Assembly: GCA_027315345.1 (NCBI GenBank)
Contig: DAHUYE010000102.1
Coordinates: 1 to 40,037, forward strand
DNA from: Actinomycetota bacterium
Lineage (GTDB): Bacteria > Actinomycetota > Acidimicrobiia > Acidimicrobiales > JAJPHE01
Length of the DNA stretch: 40,037 nucleotides
Direction of reading: 5' to 3'
Every line of letters starts with the position of its first letter. Position 1 is the first letter of the stretch. Of this stretch, positions 24,987 to 31,936 are shown piece by piece. Below the pieces are notes generated by a model. The model saw nothing but the letters and a program-made list of their open reading frames with translations. It did not search any database and was not told the origin of the DNA. Made by a program: the position numbers and the translations under genes.

Positions 24987-26500
24987 TGAAGAAGGACTAT
25001 CAGACGACGACCCGGCGCGCCGCGACCACCGGGCGCACGACGCCGAAGAAGGCGAAGATCGACCCGGTCCGCGTCGCCCACGAAGCCGCACTGGCACTGC
25101 CGGACACGGTGAGCGTGGCCATCGGAGAGCTGGCCGGGGAGCTGGAGGAGGGCCTCTTGGCCTTCGCCGTGGGAGCGGGGATGAAGGTGCTCGGGGTCAT
25201 CCTCGAGTCCGAGGCCACCGCTCTGGCCGGACCCAAGGGCCGACACGACCCCGACCGGGTGGCGACCCGCCACGGCAGCGACGACGGCCTGGTGGCCCTG
25301 GGCGGTCGCCAGGTTCCCATCCGCCGGCCTCGGCTGCGCAGCGCCGATCGCAGCGCCGAGGTGGTCCTGCCCACCTACGCCGCTGTCACCTCGACCGAGG
25401 TGCTGGGCCAAGAGACGCTCCGGCGCATGATGGCCAAGCTGTCCACCCGCAGATACCGGGCCGGCCTGGAGCCGGTAGGCGCCGCCGTGGAGGCAACGGC
25501 GCGCTCCACGTCCAAGTCGGCGGTCTCCCGTCGCTTCGTGGCCGCCACCGAGACTGCCCTGGTCGAGCTCATGGGCGCCGATCTCTCCGGGCTGGACCTG
25601 GTGGCGCTCATGGTCGACGGGGTCCATTTCGCCGGTCATTGCTGCGTTATTGCCCTGGGCATCGACATCGAGGGCAACAAGCATCCTCTGGCCCTGGAGG
25701 AGGGCGACACCGAGAACACCACCTTGGTCCGCGACCTCATCGTCGGTCTGCGAGAGCGCGGTCTGGACGTGAGCCGGCCCATCCTCGCCGTGCTGGACGG
25801 CTCCAAAGCGCTGTCGGGCGCGGTGAAGGCGGTCTTCGACCACCCGGTGATCGCCAGATGCCAACTCCACAAGATCAGAAACGTCGAGGACAAGCTGCCC
25901 GATGACGTGGCGTCGGTGGTGGCCAAGCGCATGCGGGCCGCCTATCGCGATCCCGACGCCTTGGCCGCCCAGGGTCGCCTCGAGGCCCTGGCCAAGGAGC
26001 TGGAACGGTCCCATCCCGGTGCGGCCGCCTCCCTGCGGGAGGGCCTGACCGAGACCCTGACCGTCGCCCGCCTTGGTGTGCCACCGACGCTGGCCCGCAG
26101 CCTGCGGTCCACCAACCCGGTGGAGTCCATGATCGAGACCTGCCGGGATCACTCGACCAACGTCAAGCGCTGGACCGACGGGGCGATGGTGCTGCGCTGG
26201 TGCGCGGCCGGCATGATCGAGGCCAAGCGCCAGTTCCGACGGGTCAACGGTCACCTGCACCTCAAAGCGCTGCGGGCCGCCCTCGATGCCCACGTGGCCG
26301 AGACCGTCACACCCCGTCGTTACACTCCCAAAGCAGAAGGTTGCCGCGTAGCTCAGAAGCACGGGGCCATCACCCGAAGTTCCACACGGAACGGGACATC
26401 CTCAGCGCCGGCCAGGTTCTTGCTCGTGAGGGTGCTTCAGGCGGTCCAGGGCAATGGGGCGGAGTGCCTTTCGGTGGCCGACGTCGGAGACCTACTCTGA
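24986..26500 (+). CDS. IS256-family transposase with a frameshifted C-terminus
   Basis: A mutator-type DDE transposase. The likely catalytic triad is Asp211 (LMVDGVHF), Asp271 (AVLDGSKAL) and Glu380 (NPVESMIE), with the family sequences QLHKIRNV and RWTDGAMVLRWCAAGMIEA. The open frame runs through the right inverted repeat and ends about 100 bases outside the element. Removing one A from the AAA at about 26331-26333 would instead give PKQKVAA followed by TAG at 26349-26351, a natural end inside the element. The reading frame therefore probably carries a one-base insertion, real or from sequencing, that replaces the last few residues with about 55 foreign ones. The core is intact, so activity is possible. 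Confidence 0.85.
   Translation: MKKDYQTTTRRAATTGRTTPKKAKIDPVRVAHEAALALPDTVSVAIGELAGELEEGLLAFAVGAGMKVLGVILESEATALAGPKGRHDPDRVATRHGSDDGLVALGGRQVPIRRPRLRSADRSAEVVLPTYAAVTSTEVLGQETLRRMMAKLSTRRYRAGLEPVGAAVEATARSTSKSAVSRRFVAATETALVELMGADLSGLDLVALMVDGVHFAGHCCVIALGIDIEGNKHPLALEEGDTENTTLVRDLIVGLRERGLDVSRPILAVLDGSKALSGAVKAVFDHPVIARCQLHKIRNVEDKLPDDVASVVAKRMRAAYRDPDALAAQGRLEALAKELERSHPGAAASLREGLTETLTVARLGVPPTLARSLRSTNPVESMIETCRDHSTNVKRWTDGAMVLRWCAAGMIEAKRQFRRVNGHLHLKALRAALDAHVAETVTPRRYTPKAEGCRVAQKHGAITRSSTRNGTSSAPARFLLVRVLQAVQGNGAECLSVADVGDLL
26367..26398 (+). repeat. Right terminal inverted repeat of the IS256-family element
   Basis: The sequence ends ACGGAACGGGACA and mirrors the left end at 24880-24912. 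The transposase frame currently reads through it because of the shift near 26332. Confidence 0.65.
26493..26498 (+). promoter_or_regulatory. Possible leaderless -10 box for the small gene at 26505
   Basis: TACTCT ends six bases before ATG 26505, the same geometry as the hisS and apt promoters. A -35 is not obvious (TTTCGG lies 18 bases upstream). Confidence 0.3.
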
Positions 26501-26504
26501 CGGC

Positions 26505-26678
26505 ATGGCGCTTCAGCACGTGTTTTGCACAGGCGACGCCCGGGCGATCCGGGTGGGCGCCCTCTACTGGGACGGGTCCTGTACCCGGCAATACGAGGCG
26601 GTGGCGGTCACCCCGGTCCGGCTGGCGGCAGGCGAGCTGAGCCCCGTATTCCATGTCTGGGGGATCTCGGCCGGTTAG
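26505..26678 (+). CDS. Small hypothetical protein (57 residues)
   Basis: The product begins MALQHVFCTGDARAIRVG and ends HVWGISAG. It has a high-GC codon pattern like its neighbours, and a leaderless-type -10 supports the start. It has two cysteines and no transmembrane helix. No family is recognised. It lies between the right end of the IS256-family element and the convergent TniQ-like gene, ending 15 bases before the latter's stop. It could be a real small protein or the remnant of a gene cut by the insertion. Confidence 0.4.
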   Translation: MALQHVFCTGDARAIRVGALYWDGSCTRQYEAVAVTPVRLAAGELSPVFHVWGISAG

Positions 26679-26692
26679 CAGCCGGCCGCTGT

Positions 26693-27874
26693 TCAGCTGG
26701 TCAAAGCGGCGAGTTCTGGGTATCCGGCGACGGAGAGTCGGGCGGTGGCGAACCGCAGGAGTAGTTCCCTGGATGTCGAGTCCAGCCTGGCCACGAAGCG
26801 CCGGTAGACTTCCATCTGGCTCTCGGTTGGGGAGTAGTGGAAGGCCGGCGCGGTCCGGATCGAGCTGCCCGTTACGTTGATCCAGATCCACGCCATGGCG
26901 TTGCGGCGCAGGGCCTCGGTAGCTGGGCGGGTGAGTCCGACCTCGGCTGCGAGGGCCTTCCACTCGGCCACTGGCACGGCCCGGAGGCCCCGAAAGGCAG
27001 CCCGGCGGGCGGCGTAGTCGATTCGCTCGGGTTCCCGGGCGAGATCAGCGGCCATGGCCTGAATTTCCTGGCCGAACCGAGCGCCCGCGCCGGTTTCGGT
27101 GATGCGGGGCATGGTGCCGGTAGACGCTTGGCGTCCGTCGTTCTCTGGGAGGCCGAGGAGAGCGGCGGCACGAGGCCAACTCGCGTCGGTACAGGCCTTG
27201 ACCAGATTTATGGACACGAGCTTGCCGAGCGTCTCGGGCCGCAGGCGGACCGGGATCCATCCGAACCGCGAGGCCAGGAGATCCGCCCCGTACACCTGAG
27301 GAACATGGCGGGGTTCGTAGTCGTGGCGGGGGCGGGTGTTTAGCCGGGAGCTCAGGCCAGCCGCGATACTGAAGCGGCGGCTGCGAAAGCGGGCAAGGAG
27401 AGCATCGGCGACGCGGGGAGGCACGTTGGATTGCCGGATTTGATTGTCGATGCCGACCCGATCGGATCCTTGCCGCCGAAGGATGGCGGCCAGCCAGTCT
27501 CCGGCTGACCCATCTGGGTCGGCTGCGATCTTGATTGCCGCGGGCGCGATAGCCGCCATGAGGGGGACCGACCGTGGAGGGGCCAGCCAGTAGCGGGTGC
27601 GTGGTCCGCGCCGGTGATCTCCGCCAGCTCGGCGCAAACTCGCACACCGCTCGCGACGTTCGCCGCGATCCGCGAAGTAGGCGCGTACACCATCTTCGGC
27701 ATCTACAGGTACGTCGAGATCGTCGGGATCGGCGGCTTGAGCGATGAGGGCTACGAGGGAGCGGAGCGTGCCGAAGTAGTCGACCTCGCTCACAGTGTCA
27801 CCGGCAGTCTGCGGAGTCACAGTTGCATCTATGAGCTGGTCTAGGAGGCTTGTCTCCCGGTTGCTGTCCGGCAC
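26693..27874 (-). CDS. TniQ-like protein lacking the N-terminal TniQ domain
   Basis: About 393 residues from GTG 27874, which overlaps the end of the DUF2130 gene by 34 bases; a longer in-frame start at 27943 is possible. Order and motifs recall the C-terminal half of large actinobacterial TniQ-family proteins: a YWLAPPRSVPLMAAI segment, RHVPQVYGADLLASRF, KACTDASWPRAAALLGLP, ERIDYAARRAAFRGL, and a closing RRNAMAWIWINVTGSS. TniQ proteins recognise transposon ends or targeting complexes in Tn7-like systems. The usual N-terminal PGE-type domain and its zinc-binding cysteines are absent, and no tniA/tniB/tnsC is present. It may be a truncated gene or a standalone domain. Family assignment is from memory of sequence patterns. 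Confidence 0.55.
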   Translation of the reverse strand: MPDSNRETSLLDQLIDATVTPQTAGDTVSEVDYFGTLRSLVALIAQAADPDDLDVPVDAEDGVRAYFADRGERRERCASLRRAGGDHRRGPRTRYWLAPPRSVPLMAAIAPAAIKIAADPDGSAGDWLAAILRRQGSDRVGIDNQIRQSNVPPRVADALLARFRSRRFSIAAGLSSRLNTRPRHDYEPRHVPQVYGADLLASRFGWIPVRLRPETLGKLVSINLVKACTDASWPRAAALLGLPENDGRQASTGTMPRITETGAGARFGQEIQAMAADLAREPERIDYAARRAAFRGLRAVPVAEWKALAAEVGLTRPATEALRRNAMAWIWINVTGSSIRTAPAFHYSPTESQMEVYRRFVARLDSTSRELLLRFATARLSVAGYPELAALTS

Positions 27875-29214
27875 TTCGGACAGAGCGCCGGACGACGTCC
27901 ACGTCGGGTCGGTACCTCGAAGCTGTTCCCGCAGGCCCGGCACGTGCCGGTCGGGAGCAAGGCGGCCGGTCCGAGGGCCTTCATCGCCGGGACGGCCGGA
28001 AGCTGCCTGCCTCGTGTGCCGGGGAGTTCCAAGTTGAGGCTGTCCGGGAGTACCGCCCCCGCCGCTCGGAACCGCCCGACAAGCTGGGCGGCGGCGGTCC
28101 GTCCGTTGTCAATCGCGGCTTGGCGGTCGGCCCAATGGTTGGTCAGGGCCTTGCGCTCTCGGTCGAGGGCGTGCTGCTGGACGTCGAAGGCGGCCCATAT
28201 GGCCAGCACAGCTTCGGCGAAGCCGGCCGAGCTGACCAGTTCGAAAACTCGACCCCGGGTGTCCTCGGTCTGGGCGTGGGTGGCGGCGAGATGGGCACAG
28301 CGGATCAGTTCATCTCGGAGGAGCCCGGCCACCTGGAGGGCGGTGACCGGGTCGGCGACGAACAGCTGGTCACCCATCTGGTGTAGGCCCCGGCCCTCGG
28401 GGGGCAGGGCGACGCTGACGAGCACCCCGATGTCGGCCCCGGCCTTGGCCTTGTCCCGTCCCAGCTTGGCCACCCAGCGGTTGTCCCAGGAGGCGTCGGC
28501 CTTGTGCTCCCAGAGGATCACCCCCACCTCCCGGCCCGCTCGGTCGCGGACTACCTGGACCACGTCGGCTCCGGCTGCGCCACGGGCGATGACGGTGATC
28601 CGGTCATCGGGGAACAGTCCGCCGAGCCGGTCAGCCAGGATGAAGTTCCGGATCTGTCCCTGTTCCTGCGGGGAGCCGGTCTTGGCCTTAGCAGCCAGCT
28701 CCTTGACTTGTCCGGCGAGCCGATCCCGCTGCTCACGCAGCTCCCGCAGTTCAGCCTCGTGGGTGTCCCGCTGCTGCGCTTCGATTTCGACGGTAACCTC
28801 GGCACGGACCTTCTTCTCCCGCCGGGCCGCTTCCAGGTCGGCCTTGCGCTCCCGCTCCTCGATCCGACGCTCCCGCTCCAGGAGGGCCAGTTCGTTCGCC
28901 TCGGCGGTCTCCCGGGCCTTGCGCTGCTCGGCCAGCTGGCGGCGCAAGTCGGCCTTCTCCAGGTCGGACGCTTCGGCCAGCCGGGTCCGTTCCTTGTCCA
29001 GGGCTGTGCCCACCGCCGCGCCCAGCTCTGCTTGCGCCTCGGCTCGGAGGGCTTCGAGCTCGGCCAGGTGGCGGGCTTCGACGTGGGCCTCGATCTGGCC
29101 GGCCAGCACAGCCGTCAACTCGAAGCACTCCCCGCAGTGCGGGCAGGTCGCCTGGGGCAGCGGTACGGCTGGTGGTCCCTCCGTCCGGTGGTTCGTGGTC
29201 TCCTTGGTGGGCAT
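27841..29214 (-). CDS. DUF2130 protein: zinc finger, coiled coil and PD-(D/E)XK-like domain
   Basis: The 457-residue product (from ATG 29214) has an N-terminal CPHCGECF finger (residues 24-31) and a long charged coiled coil (about 40-178). The DUF2130 domain from about 190 shows GADVVQVVRD (Asp217) and VILWEHKAD (Glu236, Lys238), fitting a PD-(D/E)XK nuclease pattern, then DIGVLVSVALP. A C-terminal zinc ribbon CRACGNSF...CPKCR closes it. Start 29214 is favoured by AGGGAGGG six bases upstream; ATG 29307 with AAGGGA would add 31 residues. Function is unproven, probably DNA-related. It is followed by the overlapping TniQ-like gene and is divergent from the operon at 29467. Confidence 0.8.
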   Translation of the reverse strand: MPTKETTNHRTEGPPAVPLPQATCPHCGECFELTAVLAGQIEAHVEARHLAELEALRAEAQAELGAAVGTALDKERTRLAEASDLEKADLRRQLAEQRKARETAEANELALLERERRIEERERKADLEAARREKKVRAEVTVEIEAQQRDTHEAELRELREQRDRLAGQVKELAAKAKTGSPQEQGQIRNFILADRLGGLFPDDRITVIARGAAGADVVQVVRDRAGREVGVILWEHKADASWDNRWVAKLGRDKAKAGADIGVLVSVALPPEGRGLHQMGDQLFVADPVTALQVAGLLRDELIRCAHLAATHAQTEDTRGRVFELVSSAGFAEAVLAIWAAFDVQQHALDRERKALTNHWADRQAAIDNGRTAAAQLVGRFRAAGAVLPDSLNLELPGTRGRQLPAVPAMKALGPAALLPTGTCRACGNSFEVPTRRGRRPALCPKCRTATGRQAS

Positions 29215-29453
29215 ACCAGTCCCTCCCTTCGCCCTTGGGTCGGCAGGTACGGGGTGGGTGTAACAGGCCGGATCGGTGGCGCTGGCCTCGATCAGTTTGC
29301 TGGTCATATCGGTTCCCTTTCGTGTCGGGCTGGGAGCCCGCTGGGCCGGGCTTGTCCCGGCGCCTAGAAGGCATCCTCTGACGGGACCGCACCCCTCTCG
29401 CGCACCTGACTCGGGTGTCTGGCTGTCGGTGGGCCGTTGTCAGAGGTCGGCTC

Positions 29454-29459
29454 TAACCT
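29454..29459 (+). promoter_or_regulatory. Possible -10 box for the operon at 29467
   Basis: TAACCT, identical to the hisS -10, ends seven bases before GTG 29467. It lies in the divergent gap (29215-29466) between the DUF2130 gene and this operon. TTGTCA at 29437 is only 11 bases upstream, too close for a normal -35. The rest of the gap shows no gene apart from the possible longer start of the DUF2130 protein. Confidence 0.35.
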
Positions 29460-29466
29460 TTAATCC

Positions 29467-30483
29467 GTGCCCTCCCGTGCGTCCCGAGCTGCCACCGAGA
29501 TCGCTGAGCGCCTGCGTGCCGAGGGGTTCAGCGAGGCTCGGGCTACGGCGGTCCAGGGCTGGATCGGCCGGGGCTGGTTGGGCTCATGGGAGTGGGCCCA
29601 CGGAAGTGAGGATGGCAGGGGCGGCTCTGAAATCATCCTGGAATCTCCGGACGCCTACGAGATCGCCGCACTCATCAGCTGTCTGCCGCTCAAAGATCGG
29701 ACCGACACCAACGTCGTGCTGGCCCGGATCGTACGGGGCTTGTCGGTCACCGAGGAAGAGATCCACGCCGCGTTCAGTGACCTGCTGAACGCCATGTACC
29801 GGGAGGTCGGCATGCCTCAGGACCCCGACGCCGACGAGGATGCGATCTGGGACGCGGCCGAGGCGAAGGCGGACCAGGTCCTGGCCAGCCGCCGGCGTCC
29901 CCGGACCCTCAAGGCGTGGGAGCCCGGGCTTCGGTCCTGGGCGGCGGAGGAGGCCAGTGTCGGTCAGGACGGAGCTGCTGAATCGGCCACCAAGTTGTTG
30001 AGACGACCGATGGTCCCGCTGCTGGCCGCTCTCAGTGCCGACCCGGGACAGATAGAAGCCGGTATCGAAGCGCTGGCCGCCGCCACTGGCCTGTTGCCTT
30101 CGTTGCGGGCCGACGCCACCCCCGATCGGGGGCTGACCGACGCCTTCCATGAGATCGGCAAGAACCTCACCGCCGCCCTCGAAGAGTGGCGGACGGTGGC
30201 CACCGACATCACCCTGGATGAGCTCGCCCAAGCCCGCCAACTACTGCTGTTGATCTACCAAGTCACGGGTGTGCAGGACGCGGTCGGTGTCATGGAAGGC
30301 CGGATCCGCCGCCAGTGGGACACCATGCACTACGCGGCCGCCGGCGCCTGTCTCGTCTACGTCGGGCTGATCCGGCGGGGGATCTACGACCCGGACCAGC
30401 TGTTGGGCGCATTCCGGACCGCCGTCGAAGCCAAGGGCGCTGCGTCCGGTGCGGCCGACGACACCCGAGGAGACTCAGCGTGA
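29467..30483 (+). CDS. Hypothetical protein with an N-terminal helix-turn-helix-like segment
   Basis: A 338-residue soluble protein that I do not assign to a family. Residues 6-40 (AATEIAERLRAEGFSEARAT, then VQGWIGRGWLG) look like a MerR-type helix-turn-helix. The middle part is acidic (DPDADEDAIWDAAEAK), and the rest is mostly alpha-helical with LDELAQARQLLLLIYQV and YAAAGACLVYVGLIRRG. GTG is chosen from the -10 spacing. Its stop overlaps the start of the next gene by four bases, so the two should be co-translated. The operon is divergent from the DUF2130/TniQ-like pair, and shared regulation across the gap is conceivable. Confidence 0.7.
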   Translation: MPSRASRAATEIAERLRAEGFSEARATAVQGWIGRGWLGSWEWAHGSEDGRGGSEIILESPDAYEIAALISCLPLKDRTDTNVVLARIVRGLSVTEEEIHAAFSDLLNAMYREVGMPQDPDADEDAIWDAAEAKADQVLASRRRPRTLKAWEPGLRSWAAEEASVGQDGAAESATKLLRRPMVPLLAALSADPGQIEAGIEALAAATGLLPSLRADATPDRGLTDAFHEIGKNLTAALEEWRTVATDITLDELAQARQLLLLIYQVTGVQDAVGVMEGRIRRQWDTMHYAAAGACLVYVGLIRRGIYDPDQLLGAFRTAVEAKGAASGAADDTRGDSA

Positions 30484-30806
30484 CGGGCCCACCGTTGGAC
30501 GACGATTTTCGGCGGTTTGCCGCCGATCTGCACCGCACCGACCTGGTTCTCGTGCTGTCCGAGCGGATGTCCTACGCCGTTCGCCTCGTCGAGAACCCCG
30601 ACGCCGCCACAGCCGAGAAGGTCTTCGACGTGGACTTCCTTCGTCTCGAAGCCCGCGGACCGATCGGCTCGGAGACCGTCTACACCTGGATCGCCAGCTC
30701 CCAGACCCTGGAGCTGATGACGGATCCGGTTGACGAGCCTCCTGCCCAGCTCGCCGAACAGGTCCGGACCGTGATCGAGGAATGGGCAGCGTGGCGGCAC
30801 CTCTAG
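30480..30806 (+). CDS. Hypothetical acidic protein, second gene of an operon
   Basis: A 108-residue product starting at GTG within the GTGA overlap with the upstream gene. It begins TGPPLDDDFRRFAADLHRTD and contains LVLVLSERMSYAVRLVENP and VDFLRLEARGPIGSETVYTW, suggesting a small alpha/beta fold. It ends in an amphipathic helix (LAEQVRTVIEEWAAWRHL). There is no signal peptide or membrane segment. No family is recognised. The tight coupling suggests the two proteins act together, perhaps as a complex. That is inference. Confidence 0.65.
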   Translation: MTGPPLDDDFRRFAADLHRTDLVLVLSERMSYAVRLVENPDAATAEKVFDVDFLRLEARGPIGSETVYTWIASSQTLELMTDPVDEPPAQLAEQVRTVIEEWAAWRHL

Positions 30807-30844
30807 CCCGGCCGCCATTCCAGCCGGACGGTACCGTCGAGACG

Positions 30845-31126
30845 ATGAGAGCCGATCCGCCCGAGACCAACCCAGCTGCCCCGACGGTCCCCACCAACCG
30901 GCCGGCCCCGACCGTCCGAGACGAGGTGGAGCTGCGGACCGCCACCTATGCCGCCCTGTCCTCGACCGAGACGATCCTGGCTCAACACCTGAGCGCCATC
31001 CACCAGCGGGTCGGGGAGGACCACAGCCAAGAAGCCGCCGGGCCGATTGAAGCTACCAACGCCGGTAGCGTGCCCATGCGTGAGGCAAAGAAGGATACAT
31101 CCGTGACGGTCGCCCATGTCCCCTAG
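30845..31126 (+). CDS. Possible small hypothetical protein before the VKOR gene
   Basis: An open frame of 93 residues from ATG 30845, seven bases after a TACCGT -10-like box (30832-30837). Residues 26-55 (DEVELRTATYAALSSTETIL, AQHLSAIHQR) could form helices; the ends are Pro/Thr-rich and unstructured. It contains the possible VKOR promoter and overlaps the VKOR start by 11 bases. It may be a real gene or just an open stretch of high-GC DNA. No family is recognised. Confidence 0.35.
   Translation: MRADPPETNPAAPTVPTNRPAPTVRDEVELRTATYAALSSTETILAQHLSAIHQRVGEDHSQEAAGPIEATNAGSVPMREAKKDTSVTVAHVP
31052..31071 (+). promoter_or_regulatory. Possible VKOR promoter -10 overlapped by an inverted repeat
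   Basis: TAGCGT (31066-31071) sits in the 11-mer GCCGGTAGCGT (31061-31071) that is also found at the apt promoter. GCTACC (31052-31057) and GGTAGC (31064-31069) form a 6-bp inverted repeat with a 6-base gap that covers the -10, as an operator might. The VKOR ATG is 45 bases downstream. Confidence 0.35.
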
Positions 31127-31616
31127 TCGGCCATCCGACGCGATTCTCCGGTATGTGCCCACCTGGGTAGTCGCCAGCTCGGTGGCGCTATGCCTGGTGG
31201 GCCTGGCCATCGACGTCTACCTAACATTCGAGCACTACACCGGCAATGCCAGTCTCGTCTGTTCCGAAAGCGGGGCCATCAACTGCGGCAAGGTCACCAC
31301 CAGCGTCTACTCCAAGCTGTTGGGGATCCCGGTGGCCGACCTGGGGGTGGCCTTCTTTCTCGGCATGATCCTGCTCTGCCTGCCAGCCGCCTGGCGGTCA
31401 AGCAACCTGTTGGTTCATCGGTTCCGATTGCTGGGCGTATTGGTGAGCATGGTGATGGTCCTGTACCTCGTCTACGCCGAACTGCACTGGATCCGGGCCA
31501 TCTGCCTGTACTGCACAGCCACCCACGTTGTGGCCTTCCTCTTGTTCATCCTGGTCCTTACGGGCGACGCCCTCATGCACTGGCGAGACGGGTCCCCAGT
31601 GGCGCAGGCGGAATGA
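31116..31616 (+). CDS. Vitamin K epoxide reductase (VKOR) family protein
   Basis: Bacterial VKORs reoxidise a DsbA/thioredoxin-like partner using quinone, supporting disulfide formation outside the cytoplasm. The 166 residues form about four transmembrane helices. The loop cysteine pair is in LVCSESGAINCGKVTTS, followed by the family sequence KLLGIPVADLGVAFF, and the active-site CxxC is ICLYCTATHV near residue 130. No thioredoxin domain is fused. The gene directly downstream looks like the broken start of a redoxin-like lipoprotein that could once have been its partner. Confidence 0.88.
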   Translation: MSPSRPSDAILRYVPTWVVASSVALCLVGLAIDVYLTFEHYTGNASLVCSESGAINCGKVTTSVYSKLLGIPVADLGVAFFLGMILLCLPAAWRSSNLLVHRFRLLGVLVSMVMVLYLVYAELHWIRAICLYCTATHVVAFLLFILVLTGDALMHWRDGSPVAQAE

Positions 31617-31645
31617 CCACGCTTGAGGTGAGGCGGACCGCCTAG

Positions 31646-31936
31646 GTGGTGTGGTGCCTGGCCCTTCTGGCGGGTTGCGGAACACAGGGATCCCACTCGA
31701 CTTCTTCGGCCGGTCCGCCAGCCATCACCGCCGATCGGGCCGTGCCGGCGTCGATTGCCGACCTGCCGCTCACCGATCAGCACGGGGCGACAACGAGCCT
31801 CAGACCCGACTTCGAGCTCCGACACGACAACCCGCCCGTCGAGTCCGCTCGCAGGACCGCAAGGCCGACTGAACCCGTCCCTTCCTCTGGCGGGCTCGGC
31901 TCGGTAACCTCAAAGGTGGTGGGGACGGCCCGGTGA
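31646..31936 (+). pseudogene. Remnant of a lipoprotein with a redoxin/SCO1-like start
   Basis: The frame starts at GTG and reads a lipobox, LLAGC, after only nine residues, too short for a complete signal peptide. A Ser/Pro-rich linker and SIADLPLTDQHGATTSLR follow, which resembles the first strand of SCO1/TlpA/redoxin proteins (usually continuing DxxGK and a CxxC). The likeness stops at about 31810 and the rest is low-complexity. No CxxC motif appears. I read it as a 3'-truncated, decayed gene. It ends four bases into the next gene. Confidence 0.45.

Larger units (their letters stand above)
24880..26398 (+). mobile_element. IS256-family insertion sequence
   Basis: The element is bounded by imperfect inverted repeats beginning TGTCCCG and contains one transposase gene. 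Its length of 1519 bp is close to the family norm of 1.3-1.5 kb. It separates pilC from a block of accessory genes. No target-site duplication is visible: the bases before 24880 and after 26398 differ, which suggests a rearranged or old insertion. The boundaries come from my manual alignment of the ends. Confidence 0.75.

Noticed and set aside
26340-26370. tRNA-like string GCCGCGTAGCTCAG near the end of the IS256 transposase
   Set aside because: No anticodon arm, T-arm or acceptor complement follows. The bases are the end of the transposase frame and the start of the right inverted repeat.
24986-26500. 8-bp target-site duplication flanking the IS256 element
   Set aside because: The bases outside 24880 and 26398 do not match at any tested register.
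27944-29263. Long plus-strand open frame (439 codons) opposite the DUF2130 gene
   Set aside because: The translation is Ser/Arg/Ala-rich low complexity, whereas the minus strand gives zinc fingers, a coiled coil and DUF2130 motifs.
31076-31126. 16-codon leader peptide coupled to the VKOR start
   Set aside because: The ATG lies only four bases after the putative -10, so transcription would start inside it. It is more simply the tail of the larger open frame.
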